From: Sulfurimicrobium sp031426915
GTDB taxonomy: Bacteria > Pseudomonadota > Gammaproteobacteria > Burkholderiales > Sulfuricellaceae
Assembly: GCA_031426915.1 (NCBI GenBank)
Contig: JASJPB010000019.1
Coordinates: forward strand, 25,200 to 89,199
DNA: 64,000 bases
Reading direction: 5' to 3'
The position numbers and the translations under genes were made by a program. The notes under the pieces are model-generated. The model was not told where the DNA came from. It saw only the letters and a list, made by a program, of their open reading frames with translations, and ran no database searches. Positions 1 through 9,019 of the stretch are shown in pieces (within the stretch, counting starts at the first letter, position 1; every line of letters starts with the position of its first letter).

Positions 1-1044
1 TTCCACCCGACCGGGGTGCATGGCGCCGGGGTGCTGATTACCGAGGGCGTGCGCGGCGAGGGCGGCTATCTCGTCAACAAGAACGGCGAGCGCTTCATGG
101 AGCGCTATGCACCTAACGCCAAGGATCTGGCCAGCCGCGACGTGGTGTCGCGCGCCATGGCGGTGGAAATTTTCGAGGGGCGCGGCTGCGGCAAGGACGG
201 CGATCACGTGCTGCTCAAGCTCGACCACCTCGGCGCGGACGTGATCCAGCAGCGTCTGCCCGGCATTCGCGAACTGGCAATGAAGTTCGCCCATGTGGAC
301 CCGTCCACCGACCCGATCCCGGTGGTGCCCACGGTGCATTACATGATGGGCGGCATCCCCACCAACCTGCGCGGCCAGGTGGTGGCGCCCACCGCCACCG
401 GGCCGGAAGAAGCGGTGCCCGGCTTGTACGCCATCGGCGAATGCGCCTGCGTCTCGGTGCATGGCGCCAATCGCCTCGGTTCCAATTCCCTGCTCGACCT
501 GATCGTGTTCGGCCGCGCCGCCGGCAACGACGTGATCGAATACTGCCGCGAAAACCCCTTCCCGCGCGCCTTGCCTGAAAACGCGCTGGATCCCGTCAAG
601 GCGCGCCTGGCGCGCTGGGAGAAAAAGGGTGACGGCCTCACGGTGCCGGAATTGCGCCAGGAAATGTGCAAGACCATGCAACTGCACTGTGGCGTGTTCA
701 GGACCGAAGCCGTGCTGCAGGACGGGGTGAAGAAGATGCTGGAAATCGCCGCCAAGCTTCCCGACGTGGTGCTGCGCGATCACAGCAAGGTCTACAACAC
801 CGGGCGCATCGAGGCGCTGGAGCTGGAAAACCTGATGGCGGTGGCGCTGGCCACCATGGTCTCCGCGGCGGCCCGTCAGGAAAGCCGCGGCGCGCATGCC
901 CGCGACGATTACCCGGAGCGCGACGACAAGGCGTGGATGAAACACACGCTTTACCTCGCCGACGGCCACCGCCTCGACTACAAGCCGGTGCGCCTGAAAC
1001 CGCTCACGGTGGAGCCGTTCCAGCCCAAGGCGCGGGTTTACTAG
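1..1044 (+). CDS. sdhA: Succinate dehydrogenase flavoprotein subunit, 3' part
   Basis: This is the C-terminal 347 residues of the FAD-carrying catalytic subunit of complex II, which oxidises succinate to fumarate on the cytoplasmic face of the membrane. The frame is open from base 1, so the start and the N-terminal FAD-binding region lie outside the window. The visible part starts inside the conserved HPTG segment and carries the HGANRLGSNSLLDL FAD/substrate motif around fragment residue 153, followed by the helical C-terminal domain rich in Arg and Glu. The stop is 8 bases before sdhB, whose Shine-Dalgarno sequence (aggaggc) lies in the gap, so the two are one operon. Identity is certain; only the 5' end is missing. 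Confidence 0.97.
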   Translation, partial: FHPTGVHGAGVLITEGVRGEGGYLVNKNGERFMERYAPNAKDLASRDVVSRAMAVEIFEGRGCGKDGDHVLLKLDHLGADVIQQRLPGIRELAMKFAHVDPSTDPIPVVPTVHYMMGGIPTNLRGQVVAPTATGPEEAVPGLYAIGECACVSVHGANRLGSNSLLDLIVFGRAAGNDVIEYCRENPFPRALPENALDPVKARLARWEKKGDGLTVPELRQEMCKTMQLHCGVFRTEAVLQDGVKKMLEIAAKLPDVVLRDHSKVYNTGRIEALELENLMAVALATMVSAAARQESRGAHARDDYPERDDKAWMKHTLYLADGHRLDYKPVRLKPLTVEPFQPKARVY

Positions 1045-1052
1045 GAGGCAAC

Positions 1053-1748
1053 ATGCGTTTTTCCGTCTACCGCTACAACCCGGAAACCGACACCAAGCCC
1101 TACATGCAGGACTACGAGCTGGACATCGAGGCGGAAGGAAAGATGCTGCTCGACGCCATCCTGCTGCTCAAGGAGCAGGACGAATCGCTGAGCGTGCGTC
1201 GCTCATGTCGCGAAGGGGTGTGTGGTTCGGACGGCATGAATATCAATGGCAAGAACGGCCTGGCCTGCGTCACGCCGCTTGGCGAACTGAAGCAGCCGAT
1301 CGAGTTGCGGCCCTTGCCGGGTTTGCCGGTGATTCGCGACCTGGTGGTGGATATGAGCCAGTTTCTCAAACACTATCGCACGGTCAAGCCCTACCTCATC
1401 AACGTCGATCCCGAGCCGGAGATCGAGCGCCTGCAATCCCCGCAGGATCGTGAACAGCTGGACGGTCTGTACGAGTGCATCCTGTGCGCCTGCTGTACCA
1501 CCTCCTGCCCGTCTTTCTGGTGGAATCCGGACAAATTCATCGGCCCGGCCGGCCTGTTGCAGGCCTACCGCTTCATCGCCGACAGCCGCGACCAGGCCAC
1601 CAACGAGCGCCTGGACGATCTGGAAGATCCCTACCGCCTGTTCCGCTGCCACAGCATCATGAACTGCGTCGAGGTGTGCCCCAAGGGACTCAATCCGACG
1701 CGGGCCATAGGAAAAATAAAAGAGCTGCTGGTCAAGCGCACGGTATGA
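1053..1748 (+). CDS. sdhB: Succinate dehydrogenase iron-sulfur subunit
   Basis: A 231-residue iron-sulfur subunit that passes electrons from SdhA FAD to quinone. The N-terminal ferredoxin domain holds the [2Fe-2S] ligands C52, C57 and C72 in a SCREGVCGSDG context, with Asp60 at the usual fourth position as in the E. coli protein. The C-terminal domain has the CxxCxxC clusters starting at C142 and a later C-x3-CP motif for the [4Fe-4S] and [3Fe-4S] centres. The ATG at 1053 follows a strong ribosome site (aggagg). A longer upstream open frame is only the shadow of sdhA. The stop overlaps the sdhE start as ATGA, which implies translational coupling. Confidence 0.98.
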   Translation: MRFSVYRYNPETDTKPYMQDYELDIEAEGKMLLDAILLLKEQDESLSVRRSCREGVCGSDGMNINGKNGLACVTPLGELKQPIELRPLPGLPVIRDLVVDMSQFLKHYRTVKPYLINVDPEPEIERLQSPQDREQLDGLYECILCACCTTSCPSFWWNPDKFIGPAGLLQAYRFIADSRDQATNERLDDLEDPYRLFRCHSIMNCVEVCPKGLNPTRAIGKIKELLVKRTV

Positions 1749-1981
1749 GCAGCGCCGAACTCAACCGCCTACGCTGGGGCTGTCGGCGCGGGATGTTGGA
1801 ACTTGATCTGGTGCTGGCGGGCTTTCTGGAGGAAAATTACGCCCGATTGACAGCGCAGCAGCGGCAGGAGTTCGGCCAGCTGCTCGATTTGCAGGACCAC
1901 GAGCTGTGGCAAATGGTTCGCGGCGAGAGCGCCTCCCCATCCGTGGTGGTGGAGTTGCTGCGCGGCTGTCAGCATCGATAA
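1745..1981 (+). CDS. sdhE: SdhE, FAD assembly factor of succinate dehydrogenase
   Basis: A 78-residue protein of the SdhE/Sdh5 (YgfY) family that helps attach FAD covalently to SdhA. The diagnostic RGMLE motif is present near residue 15 (RRGMLELD), followed by the expected helical segment rich in Leu and Glu. Family members are about 80-90 residues, so it is complete. It overlaps the sdhB stop by four bases. Its place directly after sdhB and before gltA is the standard betaproteobacterial arrangement and supports the call. Confidence 0.95.
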   Translation: MSSAELNRLRWGCRRGMLELDLVLAGFLEENYARLTAQQRQEFGQLLDLQDHELWQMVRGESASPSVVVELLRGCQHR

Positions 1982-2003
1982 CCGACACCTGGAGAATTTG
2001 ACA

Positions 2004-3296
2004 ATGGCTGAGCGCAAGGCTTTTCTTGACATGGGGGACGGACGCCCGCCGATCGAATTGCCCGTTTATTCCGGCACGATGGGGCCGGACGTGGTGGACA
2101 TCCGCAACATGGGCAAGCACGGCGTGTTTACCTACGATCCCGGCTTCATGTCCACTGCCAGCTGCAATTCCGGCATTACCTTCATCGACGGCGACAAGGG
2201 AATGCTGCTCTATCGCGGCTATCCCATCGAACAGCTGGCGGAGCACGCCGATTTCATGGAAGTGTGCTACCTGCTGCAGTACGGCGAGTTGCCGACCGCG
2301 GATGAGAAGTCCTCGTTCGACGGCATCATCCGCACCCACACCATGGTGCACGACCAGATCAACAACTTCTTCCGCGGTTTCCGGCGCGATGCGCATCCCA
2401 TGGCGGTGATGGTGGGCGTGGTCGGCGCCTTGTCGGCGTTTTACCAGGATTCGGCCGATGTGACCGATCCCCGCCACCGTGAAATTTCCGCGCACCGCCT
2501 GATCGCCAAGGTGCCGACCATCGCGGCCATGAGTTACAAGTACAACATGGGGCAGCCGTTTTCCTATCCGCGCAACCGTTTGAGCTATGCCGCGAATTTC
2601 CTGCACATGATGTTCTCCACCCCGTGCGAGGAATACGAACCGAATCCGGTGCTGGTGCGCGCGCTGGACCGCATCCTGATCCTGCATGCCGACCATGAGC
2701 AGAATGCCTCCACTTCCACGGTGCGCCTGGCCGGTTCAAGCGGCGCGAATCCATTCGCCTGCGTGGCGGCGGGCATCGCCTCGCTGTGGGGCCCGGCGCA
2801 TGGCGGCGCCAACGAGGCGGTGCTGAAAATGCTGGAGGAAATCGGGGATGTTTCCAATATTCCCAAGATCATCGAGCGCGCCAAGGACAAGAGCAATCCT
2901 TTCCGCCTGATGGGCTTCGGCCATCGCGTCTACAAGAATTTCGACCCGCGCGCGCGCCTGATGCGCCAGACCTGCCATGAAGTGCTGAACGAACTGGGCA
3001 TGCACGACGACCGCCTGTTCAGTATCGCGCTGGAACTGGAACGCATTGCGCTCGAAGACGAATATTTCATCCAGAAAAAGCTTTACCCCAACGTGGATTT
3101 CTATTCCGGCATCATCCTGCGCGCCATGGGCATCCCCACCAACATGTTCACCGCGATTTTCGCCATCGCGCGCACCATCGGCTGGATTTCGCAATGGGAT
3201 GAAATGATTACCGATCCCGAGCAGAAGATCGGCCGCCCGCGTCAGTTGTATCGCGGCGCACCGCAACGCGAGCTGGTGCCGATCAGCCTGCGCTGA
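2004..3296 (+). CDS. gltA: Citrate synthase (type II)
   Basis: A 430-residue citrate synthase condensing acetyl-CoA with oxaloacetate, the entry step of the TCA cycle. The catalytic triad is visible: His266 in HGGANE, His307 in FGHRVYK and Asp365 in PNVDFYSG, at almost the same positions as the E. coli hexameric enzyme. Length and N-terminal beta domain are those of the NADH-sensitive Gram-negative type II form. I chose ATG 2004 with a ggag site nine bases upstream; an in-frame TTG two codons earlier is less likely. It lies 22 bases after sdhE and 29 bases before sucA, so it is probably part of the same transcript. Confidence 0.98.
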   Translation: MAERKAFLDMGDGRPPIELPVYSGTMGPDVVDIRNMGKHGVFTYDPGFMSTASCNSGITFIDGDKGMLLYRGYPIEQLAEHADFMEVCYLLQYGELPTADEKSSFDGIIRTHTMVHDQINNFFRGFRRDAHPMAVMVGVVGALSAFYQDSADVTDPRHREISAHRLIAKVPTIAAMSYKYNMGQPFSYPRNRLSYAANFLHMMFSTPCEEYEPNPVLVRALDRILILHADHEQNASTSTVRLAGSSGANPFACVAAGIASLWGPAHGGANEAVLKMLEEIGDVSNIPKIIERAKDKSNPFRLMGFGHRVYKNFDPRARLMRQTCHEVLNELGMHDDRLFSIALELERIALEDEYFIQKKLYPNVDFYSGIILRAMGIPTNMFTAIFAIARTIGWISQWDEMITDPEQKIGRPRQLYRGAPQRELVPISLR

Positions 3297-3325
3297 GATC
3301 GTTAATGCCTCATGGAGGGAAAACA

Positions 3326-6178
3326 ATGAATGAAATGCAGGAAATGTGGAGCAAATCCTACCTCTACGGCGGCAACGCCGAATTCATTGAGAGCCTCTAT
3401 GAGTCATGGCTGAGCAACCCCGAGAGCGTGACCGAGGAATGGCGCAGCTATTTCGAGCGCCTGCAGCTAAGCTCTGCTGCTGCGGCGCGCGATATCGCCC
3501 ATAGTCCGATCCGGGAATCCTTCGTTCAGCGCGCCAAACAGCCGCCCACGGCGAATCCGGCCGTGGTCTGTTCTCCCTACCTGGCGCTGGAACGCAAGCA
3601 GGTGAAGGTGCTGCAGCTCATCAATGCCTACCGTTTTCTCGGCATGCGCCAGGCCAATGTCGATCCGCTGCAGCGCTTCGAACGCCCCCATGTTGCGGAG
3701 CTGGAACTGGCCCACTATGACCTCTCCGAGGCCGATTTGACCACGGAGTTCGAGACCGGCTCCCTGGTCGGGATGGGCAAGGCGACACTGTCGGATATTG
3801 TGGCCATGCTGCGCGAGACTTATTGCGGCACTTTCGGCGCTGAATACATGTACATCAGCGAAACCCAGCAGAAACGCTGGCTCCAGGGCAAGATCGAGGG
3901 CTGCCGGGCCAGGCCCGACTTTTCTCCCCAGCAAAAGAAGCAAATTTTACAATGGGTCACGGCGGCCGAAACGCTGGAGAAGTATCTGCATACCCGTTTC
4001 GTGGGGCAAAAGCGTTTTTCCCTGGAAGGGGGCGAGAGCCTGATACCCCTGCTGGAATATCTGGTCCAGCAGTCAGGCGCGGAGGGGGTGCAGGAAATCG
4101 TTATCGGCATGGCCCACCGCGGACGTCTCAACGTGCTGGTCAATATCATCGGCAAGCAGCCCAAGGAATTGTTCAAGGAATTCGAGGGCGTCCATGCCCA
4201 CGATGACCACATCACCACTGGCGACGTGAAGTATCACCAGGGTTTTTCCGCCGACGTTTCCACCCCTACCGGGTCGGTGCACGTGGCGCTGGCTTTCAAT
4301 CCTTCCCACCTGGAAATCATCAACCCGGTGGTGGAAGGTTCGGTGCGGGCGCGCCAGAACCGCCGTGGCGACCGTCTCGGCGAGCAGGTGCTGCCGGTGC
4401 TGATCCACGGCGACGCCGCCTTCGCCGGGCAGGGCGTGGTGATGGAAACCCTCAACATGTCGCAGACGCGGGGTTTCCGCACCGGCGGCACGGTGCACAT
4501 CGTGGTCAACAACCAGATCGGTTTTACCACTTCGGATGCGCGCGATACCCGTTCCAGCCTGTATTGCACGGATGTGGCCAAGATGGTCGAGGCACCGGTG
4601 TTTCACGTCAATGGCGACGATCCGGAAGCGGTCTTGCTGGCGGTGCAGGTGGCGCTGGATTACCGCATGACCTACAAGAAGGACGTGGTGATCGACATGG
4701 TGTGCTTCCGCCGCCTGGGCCACAACGAGCAGGACGAGCCGCTGGTGACCCAGCCGCTGATGTACAAGCGCATCGCCAAACATCCCGGCACCCGCAAGCT
4801 CTATGCCGAGCGCCTGCTGGCGGAGGGCGTGATCGCCGCCGGTGAGGCCGAGGCCATGGTCGAGGATTACACGACAGCCCTCGATGCCGGCGAGCTGAGG
4901 AACAAGCCGGTGCTGACCAACTTCAAGCGCGCTTTTGCCACGGAATGGAAAAAATTCCGTAGTGCCAACTGGGATCAGGCCGTAAGCACAGCGGTCCCGC
5001 TGCCGGACCTGCAACGCCTGGCGAACAAGCTCACCAGCATTCCCGAGCAATTCAAGCTGCAATCCCGGGTGGAAAAGATTATTGCCGACCGCCGCCTGAT
5101 GGGCGAAGGCAAGCTGCCCCTGGACTGGGGCATGGCAGAGAATATGGCCTACGCCAGCCTGCTGGAAAACGGCTACGGCGTGCGCATTTCGGGCCAGGAT
5201 TGCGGGCGCGGCACCTTTTTCCACCGTCATGCCGTGCTGCACGACCAGAACCGCGAAAAGTGGGATGCGGGGGTCTATATCCCGCTACAGAATATCGCCG
5301 ACCAGCAACCTCATTTTGTGGTGATCGATTCGGTGCTGTCGGAAGAGGCGGTGCTCGGTTTCGAGTATGGCTATTCCACCGCCGAACCCGATCAATTGGT
5401 GATATGGGAGGCCCAGTTCGGCGATTTCGCCAATGGCGCCCAGGTAGTGATCGACCAGTTCATCTGCGCCGGCGAAACCAAGTGGGGCCGGCTGTGCGGC
5501 CTGGTGCTGATGTTGCCGCACGGTTACGAGGGCCAGGGGCCGGAACATTCCTCGGGGCGCCTGGAGCGTTATCTGCAATTGTGCGCCGAATACAACATGC
5601 AGGTGTGCGTGCCCTCCACCCCGGCGCAGATGTTCCACATGCTGCGGCGTCAGCAGCTGCGCCCGTACCGCAAGCCGCTCATCATCATGAGCCCCAAGAG
5701 CATGTTGCGCCACAAGGAGTCGGTGTCGAGCCTGGATGACCTTGCCAACGGCGGTTTCCAGCCCTTGATCCCGGAGCAGGAAAAGCTCGATCCCAAGAAG
5801 GTGAAACGGGTGGTCGCCTGCAGCGGCAAGGTGTATTACGACCTGATGGCGGCGCGGCGCGAACGGAAAATCAAGGACGTGGCCATCCTGCGCGTGGAAC
5901 AGCTTTATCCCTTCCCCCATGAGGAGTTCGCGGCGCAAATGAAGCTTTACGCCAAGGCCAGGGAAATCATGTGGGTTCAGGAAGAGCCGAAAAATCAGGG
6001 TGCGTGGTATGCCATCGAGCACTATCTGCGCCAGCACATGAAGCCGGGCCAGACGTTGAGCCATTCCAGCCGCAAATCCTCGGCGGCACCCGCAGTGGGA
6101 TATCTGGCAGAGCACGCCGAGCAGCAAAAGGCGCTGGTGAATGCGGCGCTAACAACGGAGAACATGCATGATCATTGA
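3326..6178 (+). CDS. sucA: 2-oxoglutarate dehydrogenase E1 component
   Basis: A 950-residue thiamine-diphosphate-dependent E1 subunit that decarboxylates 2-oxoglutarate and transfers the succinyl group to the lipoyl arm of SucB. The N-terminus has the short helix that docks on E2 (LYGGNAEFIESLYESW), then the AHRGRLNVL motif near residue 265 and the ThDP/Mg site GDAAFAGQG from residue 362 with NNQIGFTT after it. The length equals the usual 930-950. ATG 3326 follows a ggaggga site; an upstream in-frame ATG at 3305 lacks one. The last 11 bases overlap sucB, so the E1 and E2 subunits are translationally coupled. Confidence 0.98.
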   Translation: MNEMQEMWSKSYLYGGNAEFIESLYESWLSNPESVTEEWRSYFERLQLSSAAAARDIAHSPIRESFVQRAKQPPTANPAVVCSPYLALERKQVKVLQLINAYRFLGMRQANVDPLQRFERPHVAELELAHYDLSEADLTTEFETGSLVGMGKATLSDIVAMLRETYCGTFGAEYMYISETQQKRWLQGKIEGCRARPDFSPQQKKQILQWVTAAETLEKYLHTRFVGQKRFSLEGGESLIPLLEYLVQQSGAEGVQEIVIGMAHRGRLNVLVNIIGKQPKELFKEFEGVHAHDDHITTGDVKYHQGFSADVSTPTGSVHVALAFNPSHLEIINPVVEGSVRARQNRRGDRLGEQVLPVLIHGDAAFAGQGVVMETLNMSQTRGFRTGGTVHIVVNNQIGFTTSDARDTRSSLYCTDVAKMVEAPVFHVNGDDPEAVLLAVQVALDYRMTYKKDVVIDMVCFRRLGHNEQDEPLVTQPLMYKRIAKHPGTRKLYAERLLAEGVIAAGEAEAMVEDYTTALDAGELRNKPVLTNFKRAFATEWKKFRSANWDQAVSTAVPLPDLQRLANKLTSIPEQFKLQSRVEKIIADRRLMGEGKLPLDWGMAENMAYASLLENGYGVRISGQDCGRGTFFHRHAVLHDQNREKWDAGVYIPLQNIADQQPHFVVIDSVLSEEAVLGFEYGYSTAEPDQLVIWEAQFGDFANGAQVVIDQFICAGETKWGRLCGLVLMLPHGYEGQGPEHSSGRLERYLQLCAEYNMQVCVPSTPAQMFHMLRRQQLRPYRKPLIIMSPKSMLRHKESVSSLDDLANGGFQPLIPEQEKLDPKKVKRVVACSGKVYYDLMAARRERKIKDVAILRVEQLYPFPHEEFAAQMKLYAKAREIMWVQEEPKNQGAWYAIEHYLRQHMKPGQTLSHSSRKSSAAPAVGYLAEHAEQQKALVNAALTTENMHDH

Positions 6179-7340
6179 AATCAAAGTCCCGGCCCTGTCG
6201 GAATCGGTATCGGAAGCCACCTTGCTGTCCTGGCACAAGAAAGAGGGCGATGCCGTGGCCCAGGGCGAAAACCTGATCGATCTCGAAACCGACAAGGTGG
6301 TGCTTGAATTGCCTGCGCCCAAGGGTGGGGTGTTGAGCAAAATCATGAAGCAAAATGGCGAAGTGGTTCATACCGGTGAAGTGCTTGCCTTGCTGGACAC
6401 AGAGACCAGGGCGTCCTCGCCAGTCGCGAAACCGGCAGCTGTGGAACCTGCCCTGGGTCCGTCGCTACGCAAGCTGGTGGCGCAGCACCAGATCGATCCG
6501 GCACAGATCGAAGGCAGCGGCCGCGGCGGCCGGATTACCCGGGATGACGTATTGGCCAAGGTGGAACCCCCGCCTCCAGCACCAACGCAGACTTTCCCCG
6601 CAGCCGCTTCCATGCTCGAAGCTCCCCCGAGTGGCGGTGCACGTCCCGAGCAGCGCGTTGCCATGACCCGGCTACGCGCCCGCGTGGCGGAGCGCCTGGT
6701 GGAGGCGCAGCATACCGCCGCCATCCTGACCACATTCAACGAGCTCAACATGCAGCCGGTGATGGATTTGCGCAATCGCTACAAGGACAAGTTCGAGAAG
6801 GAGCACGGGGTCAAACTGGGTTTCATGTCCTTCTTCGTCAAGGCGGCAGTGGCGGCGCTGAAAAAATATCCAGCGGTGAATGCTTCCATTGATGGCAAGG
6901 ACATCGTTTACCACGGCTATTTCGACATCGGCATTGCAGTCGGCAGCCCGCGCGGACTGGTGGTGCCGATCGTGCGCGATACGGACCAGCTGTCCTTTGC
7001 CGAGATCGAGAAACAGATTGTCGCCTATGGCAATCGCGCCCGGGACGGCAAGCTGACCATGGAAGAGCTGAGCGGCGGTACGTTCTCGATTTCCAACGGT
7101 GGTGTGTTCGGTTCCATGATGTCCACGCCCATCCTCAATCCGCCGCAAAGCGCCATTCTCGGCATGCACAAGACCTATGACCGTCCGGTGGCGGAGAATG
7201 GCCAGGTGGTGATCCGCCCCATGATGTATCTTGCGCTGTCCTACGACCACCGCATCATCGACGGCCGCGAGGCGGTGCTGTTCCTGGTGGCGATCAAGGA
7301 GGCGCTGGAGGACCCGGCACGGCTGCTGCTGGGGGTATGA
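6168..7340 (+). CDS. sucB: Dihydrolipoyl succinyltransferase E2 component
   Basis: A 390-residue core subunit of the 2-oxoglutarate dehydrogenase complex. Residues 1-78 form a single lipoyl domain with lipoylated Lys43 in ETDKVVLE. Residues about 97-132 form the peripheral subunit-binding domain (LRKLVAQHQID...GRGGRITRDDV), and residues 155-390 the acyltransferase core with His361 and Asp365 in the DHRIIDG motif. Pro/Ala-rich linkers separate the domains. The gene overlaps sucA by 11 bases. The lpdA (E3) gene that often follows is absent: zapE begins six bases after the stop, so the complex must use an E3 encoded elsewhere. Confidence 0.97.
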   Translation: MIIEIKVPALSESVSEATLLSWHKKEGDAVAQGENLIDLETDKVVLELPAPKGGVLSKIMKQNGEVVHTGEVLALLDTETRASSPVAKPAAVEPALGPSLRKLVAQHQIDPAQIEGSGRGGRITRDDVLAKVEPPPPAPTQTFPAAASMLEAPPSGGARPEQRVAMTRLRARVAERLVEAQHTAAILTTFNELNMQPVMDLRNRYKDKFEKEHGVKLGFMSFFVKAAVAALKKYPAVNASIDGKDIVYHGYFDIGIAVGSPRGLVVPIVRDTDQLSFAEIEKQIVAYGNRARDGKLTMEELSGGTFSISNGGVFGSMMSTPILNPPQSAILGMHKTYDRPVAENGQVVIRPMMYLALSYDHRIIDGREAVLFLVAIKEALEDPARLLLGV

Positions 7341-7346
7341 TCCGGT

Positions 7347-8441
7347 TTGAGCGAAGTCCTTGACTGTCTGGAACGCCAGGCAGCAGAGCGCAATATGGTG
7401 CTGGACGATTCCCAGCGTGCGGCTGCCTTGCAACTGCAGCATCTTTACGACAGCCTGCTGCAAGCCCGCCCCTTCAGCCGCGGTTTGCTGCGTCACCTCG
7501 TCAAGCCGCGGCTGCCGCGCGGCTTGTACCTGTGGGGCGGTGTCGGTCGCGGCAAGAGTTTCATCATGGACGCCTTCTATTCCTGTATCCCCATCGAGCA
7601 CAAGAAAAGAATCCATTTCCACCGTTTCATGCAGGAGATACACGGCCGCCTTGCCGCCGTGAAAGGCCAGGCCAACCCCATGCGTCTGGTGGCCAGGGAA
7701 CTGGCGCGCCATGTGCGCCTGCTGTGCCTGGATGAATTCCACATCACCGATATCACCCATGCCATGCTGATGAGAGGGCTGCTGCAAGGCCTGTTCGAAC
7801 ACGGCGTGGCCGTGGTGACCACTTCCAATTCTCCGCCCGACGATTTGTACCGGAATGGCCTCCAGCGCGGCCAGTTTTTGCCAGCCATCGCCCTTATCAA
7901 GGAGCGGCTGGATGTCGTGCATCTGGATGGCGGCGTGGATTACCGCTTGCGCACGTTGGAACAGGCAGGGCTCTACCATGTGCCTTTGGATGAGACAGCG
8001 GAAGCGGCGTTGACGGGCGTGTTCGAGGTCTTGGCCCGGGGTACGGGCAATGCTGAAACCTTGCTGAGAGTGGAGGGCAGGAATATTCCGGTGCGGCGCG
8101 TGGCTTTCGGCGTGGCCTGGTTCGATTTCACCGCGCTGTGCGCTGGTCCGCGCGGCAAGGCGGATTACATTGAACTGGCGCAGCGCTTCCACACCGTGTT
8201 GCTATCGGGTGTGCCTCAATTCGAAAAACATCTGGCGGCGGAAGCGCGGCGCTTTCTTTGGCTGGTGGACGAGTTCTACGATTGCCGGGTCAAGCTGGTG
8301 CTATCCGCCGCGGTGCCGCTGGCTGACCTTGACCGGAACGGGTTGTTTCACGGCGAGTTCGAGCGTGCCTTGAGCCGCCTGGCCGAGATGCAATCCCACA
8401 CCTATCTGGCGCAGCCGCATCTAGGAGCCTGTAGGACTTAA
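7347..8441 (+). CDS. zapE: Cell division protein ZapE (AFG1-like ATPase)
   Basis: A 364-residue P-loop ATPase of the AFG1/ZapE family, associated with the Z-ring and with handling of membrane proteins. Walker A is GGVGRGKS at 64-71, Walker B LLCLDEFH has D129-E130, and TTSNSPPDDLY is the sensor region. The proposed start is TTG 7347, since the frame N-terminal of Met17 matches the usual family start; no good ribosome site is seen, so coupling to sucB is likely. The last seven codons including the stop (8421-8441) lie inside the terminal repeat of a small mobile element, so the natural C-terminus has been replaced by a few foreign residues. Function is probably unaffected. Confidence 0.93.
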   Translation: MSEVLDCLERQAAERNMVLDDSQRAAALQLQHLYDSLLQARPFSRGLLRHLVKPRLPRGLYLWGGVGRGKSFIMDAFYSCIPIEHKKRIHFHRFMQEIHGRLAAVKGQANPMRLVARELARHVRLLCLDEFHITDITHAMLMRGLLQGLFEHGVAVVTTSNSPPDDLYRNGLQRGQFLPAIALIKERLDVVHLDGGVDYRLRTLEQAGLYHVPLDETAEAALTGVFEVLARGTGNAETLLRVEGRNIPVRRVAFGVAWFDFTALCAGPRGKADYIELAQRFHTVLLSGVPQFEKHLAAEARRFLWLVDEFYDCRVKLVLSAAVPLADLDRNGLFHGEFERALSRLAEMQSHTYLAQPHLGACRT

Positions 8442-8580
8442 AGGTAATCGGCTGCAAATCCGCCTGAGCGGTCCATGTTTCACCGGTTTTTTTGGTCAAT
8501 ATAATGACTATTGACCTGCAAAACCTGTCCTCGCCCAGCCGAATTCTCGCTTCGATTCTTCAAGTCCGACAGGCTCCTAG
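8421..8580. mobile_element. 160-bp MITE-like element with inverted ends
   Basis: The ends are inverted copies of each other: 8421-8439 (ctaggagcctgtaggactt) pairs with 8562-8580 with one mismatch in 19. The outer four bases on both sides are ctag, which could be a target duplication flanking a 15-bp terminal repeat. In the middle is a second hairpin, ggtcaata (8494-8501) with tattgacc (8509-8516), extended by ggtttt/aaaacc. There is no coding capacity for a transposase. The left end supplies the zapE stop codon and the right end abuts the stop codon of the DUF779 gene, so it sits exactly between two convergent genes and may act as their terminator. Confidence 0.75.
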
Positions 8581-8581
8581 G

Positions 8582-8959
8582 CTAGGGAACCGATGATGTT
8601 TCGAGGGGCGGCAGCGCGTCCCATTCCTCGTCGCTGTAGAGGCGCGAGCGCGTTAGAAAACGCATCCCCTCGGGCCCTTCGAGGGAAAACATGCCGCCGC
8701 GTCCTTCCACCACGTCGATGATGAGTTGCGTGTGCTCCCAGTAATCGAACTGGGCGCGTCCCATGTAGAACGGACAGCCGCCGATCTCGCCGATCTTGAT
8801 GTCGGCATCGCCGACGATGAATTCGCCCAGCGGATAGCACATCGGCGCGCTACCGTCGCAGCAGCCGCCCGACTGGTGAAACATGAGCGGCCCATACTTG
8901 GTTTTCAGTTTTTCGATCAATCGCAATGCGGCATCGGTTGCAACCACGCGTGAAACCAT
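8582..8959 (-). CDS. DUF779 family protein
   Basis: A 125-residue protein of the DUF779 family, whose members are typically found beside aldehyde dehydrogenase genes, as here. Four cysteines stand out: C33 and C34 in QSGGCCDGS, C41 and C62 (IGGCPFYMG), a pattern that suggests a metal or redox role, but the function is not established. The ATG at 8959 has an aggaga site. It lies 60 bases downstream of the aldehyde dehydrogenase on the same strand, so it is probably the second gene of that operon and under the same sigma-54 control. Its stop codon abuts the small mobile element. Confidence 0.9.
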   Translation of the reverse strand: MVSRVVATDAALRLIEKLKTKYGPLMFHQSGGCCDGSAPMCYPLGEFIVGDADIKIGEIGGCPFYMGRAQFDYWEHTQLIIDVVEGRGGMFSLEGPEGMRFLTRSRLYSDEEWDALPPLETSSVP

Positions 8960-9019
8960 TGTTTTCTCCTAGGTGGAGCGCGGCTCGCGTCGCGCTCCAC
9001 GATGCCTAGCCTGCTTGGT

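Noticed and set aside
6672..8192. Open frame of 506 codons antisense to sucB and zapE
   Set aside because: It spans two clear genes on the opposite strand and has no family features.
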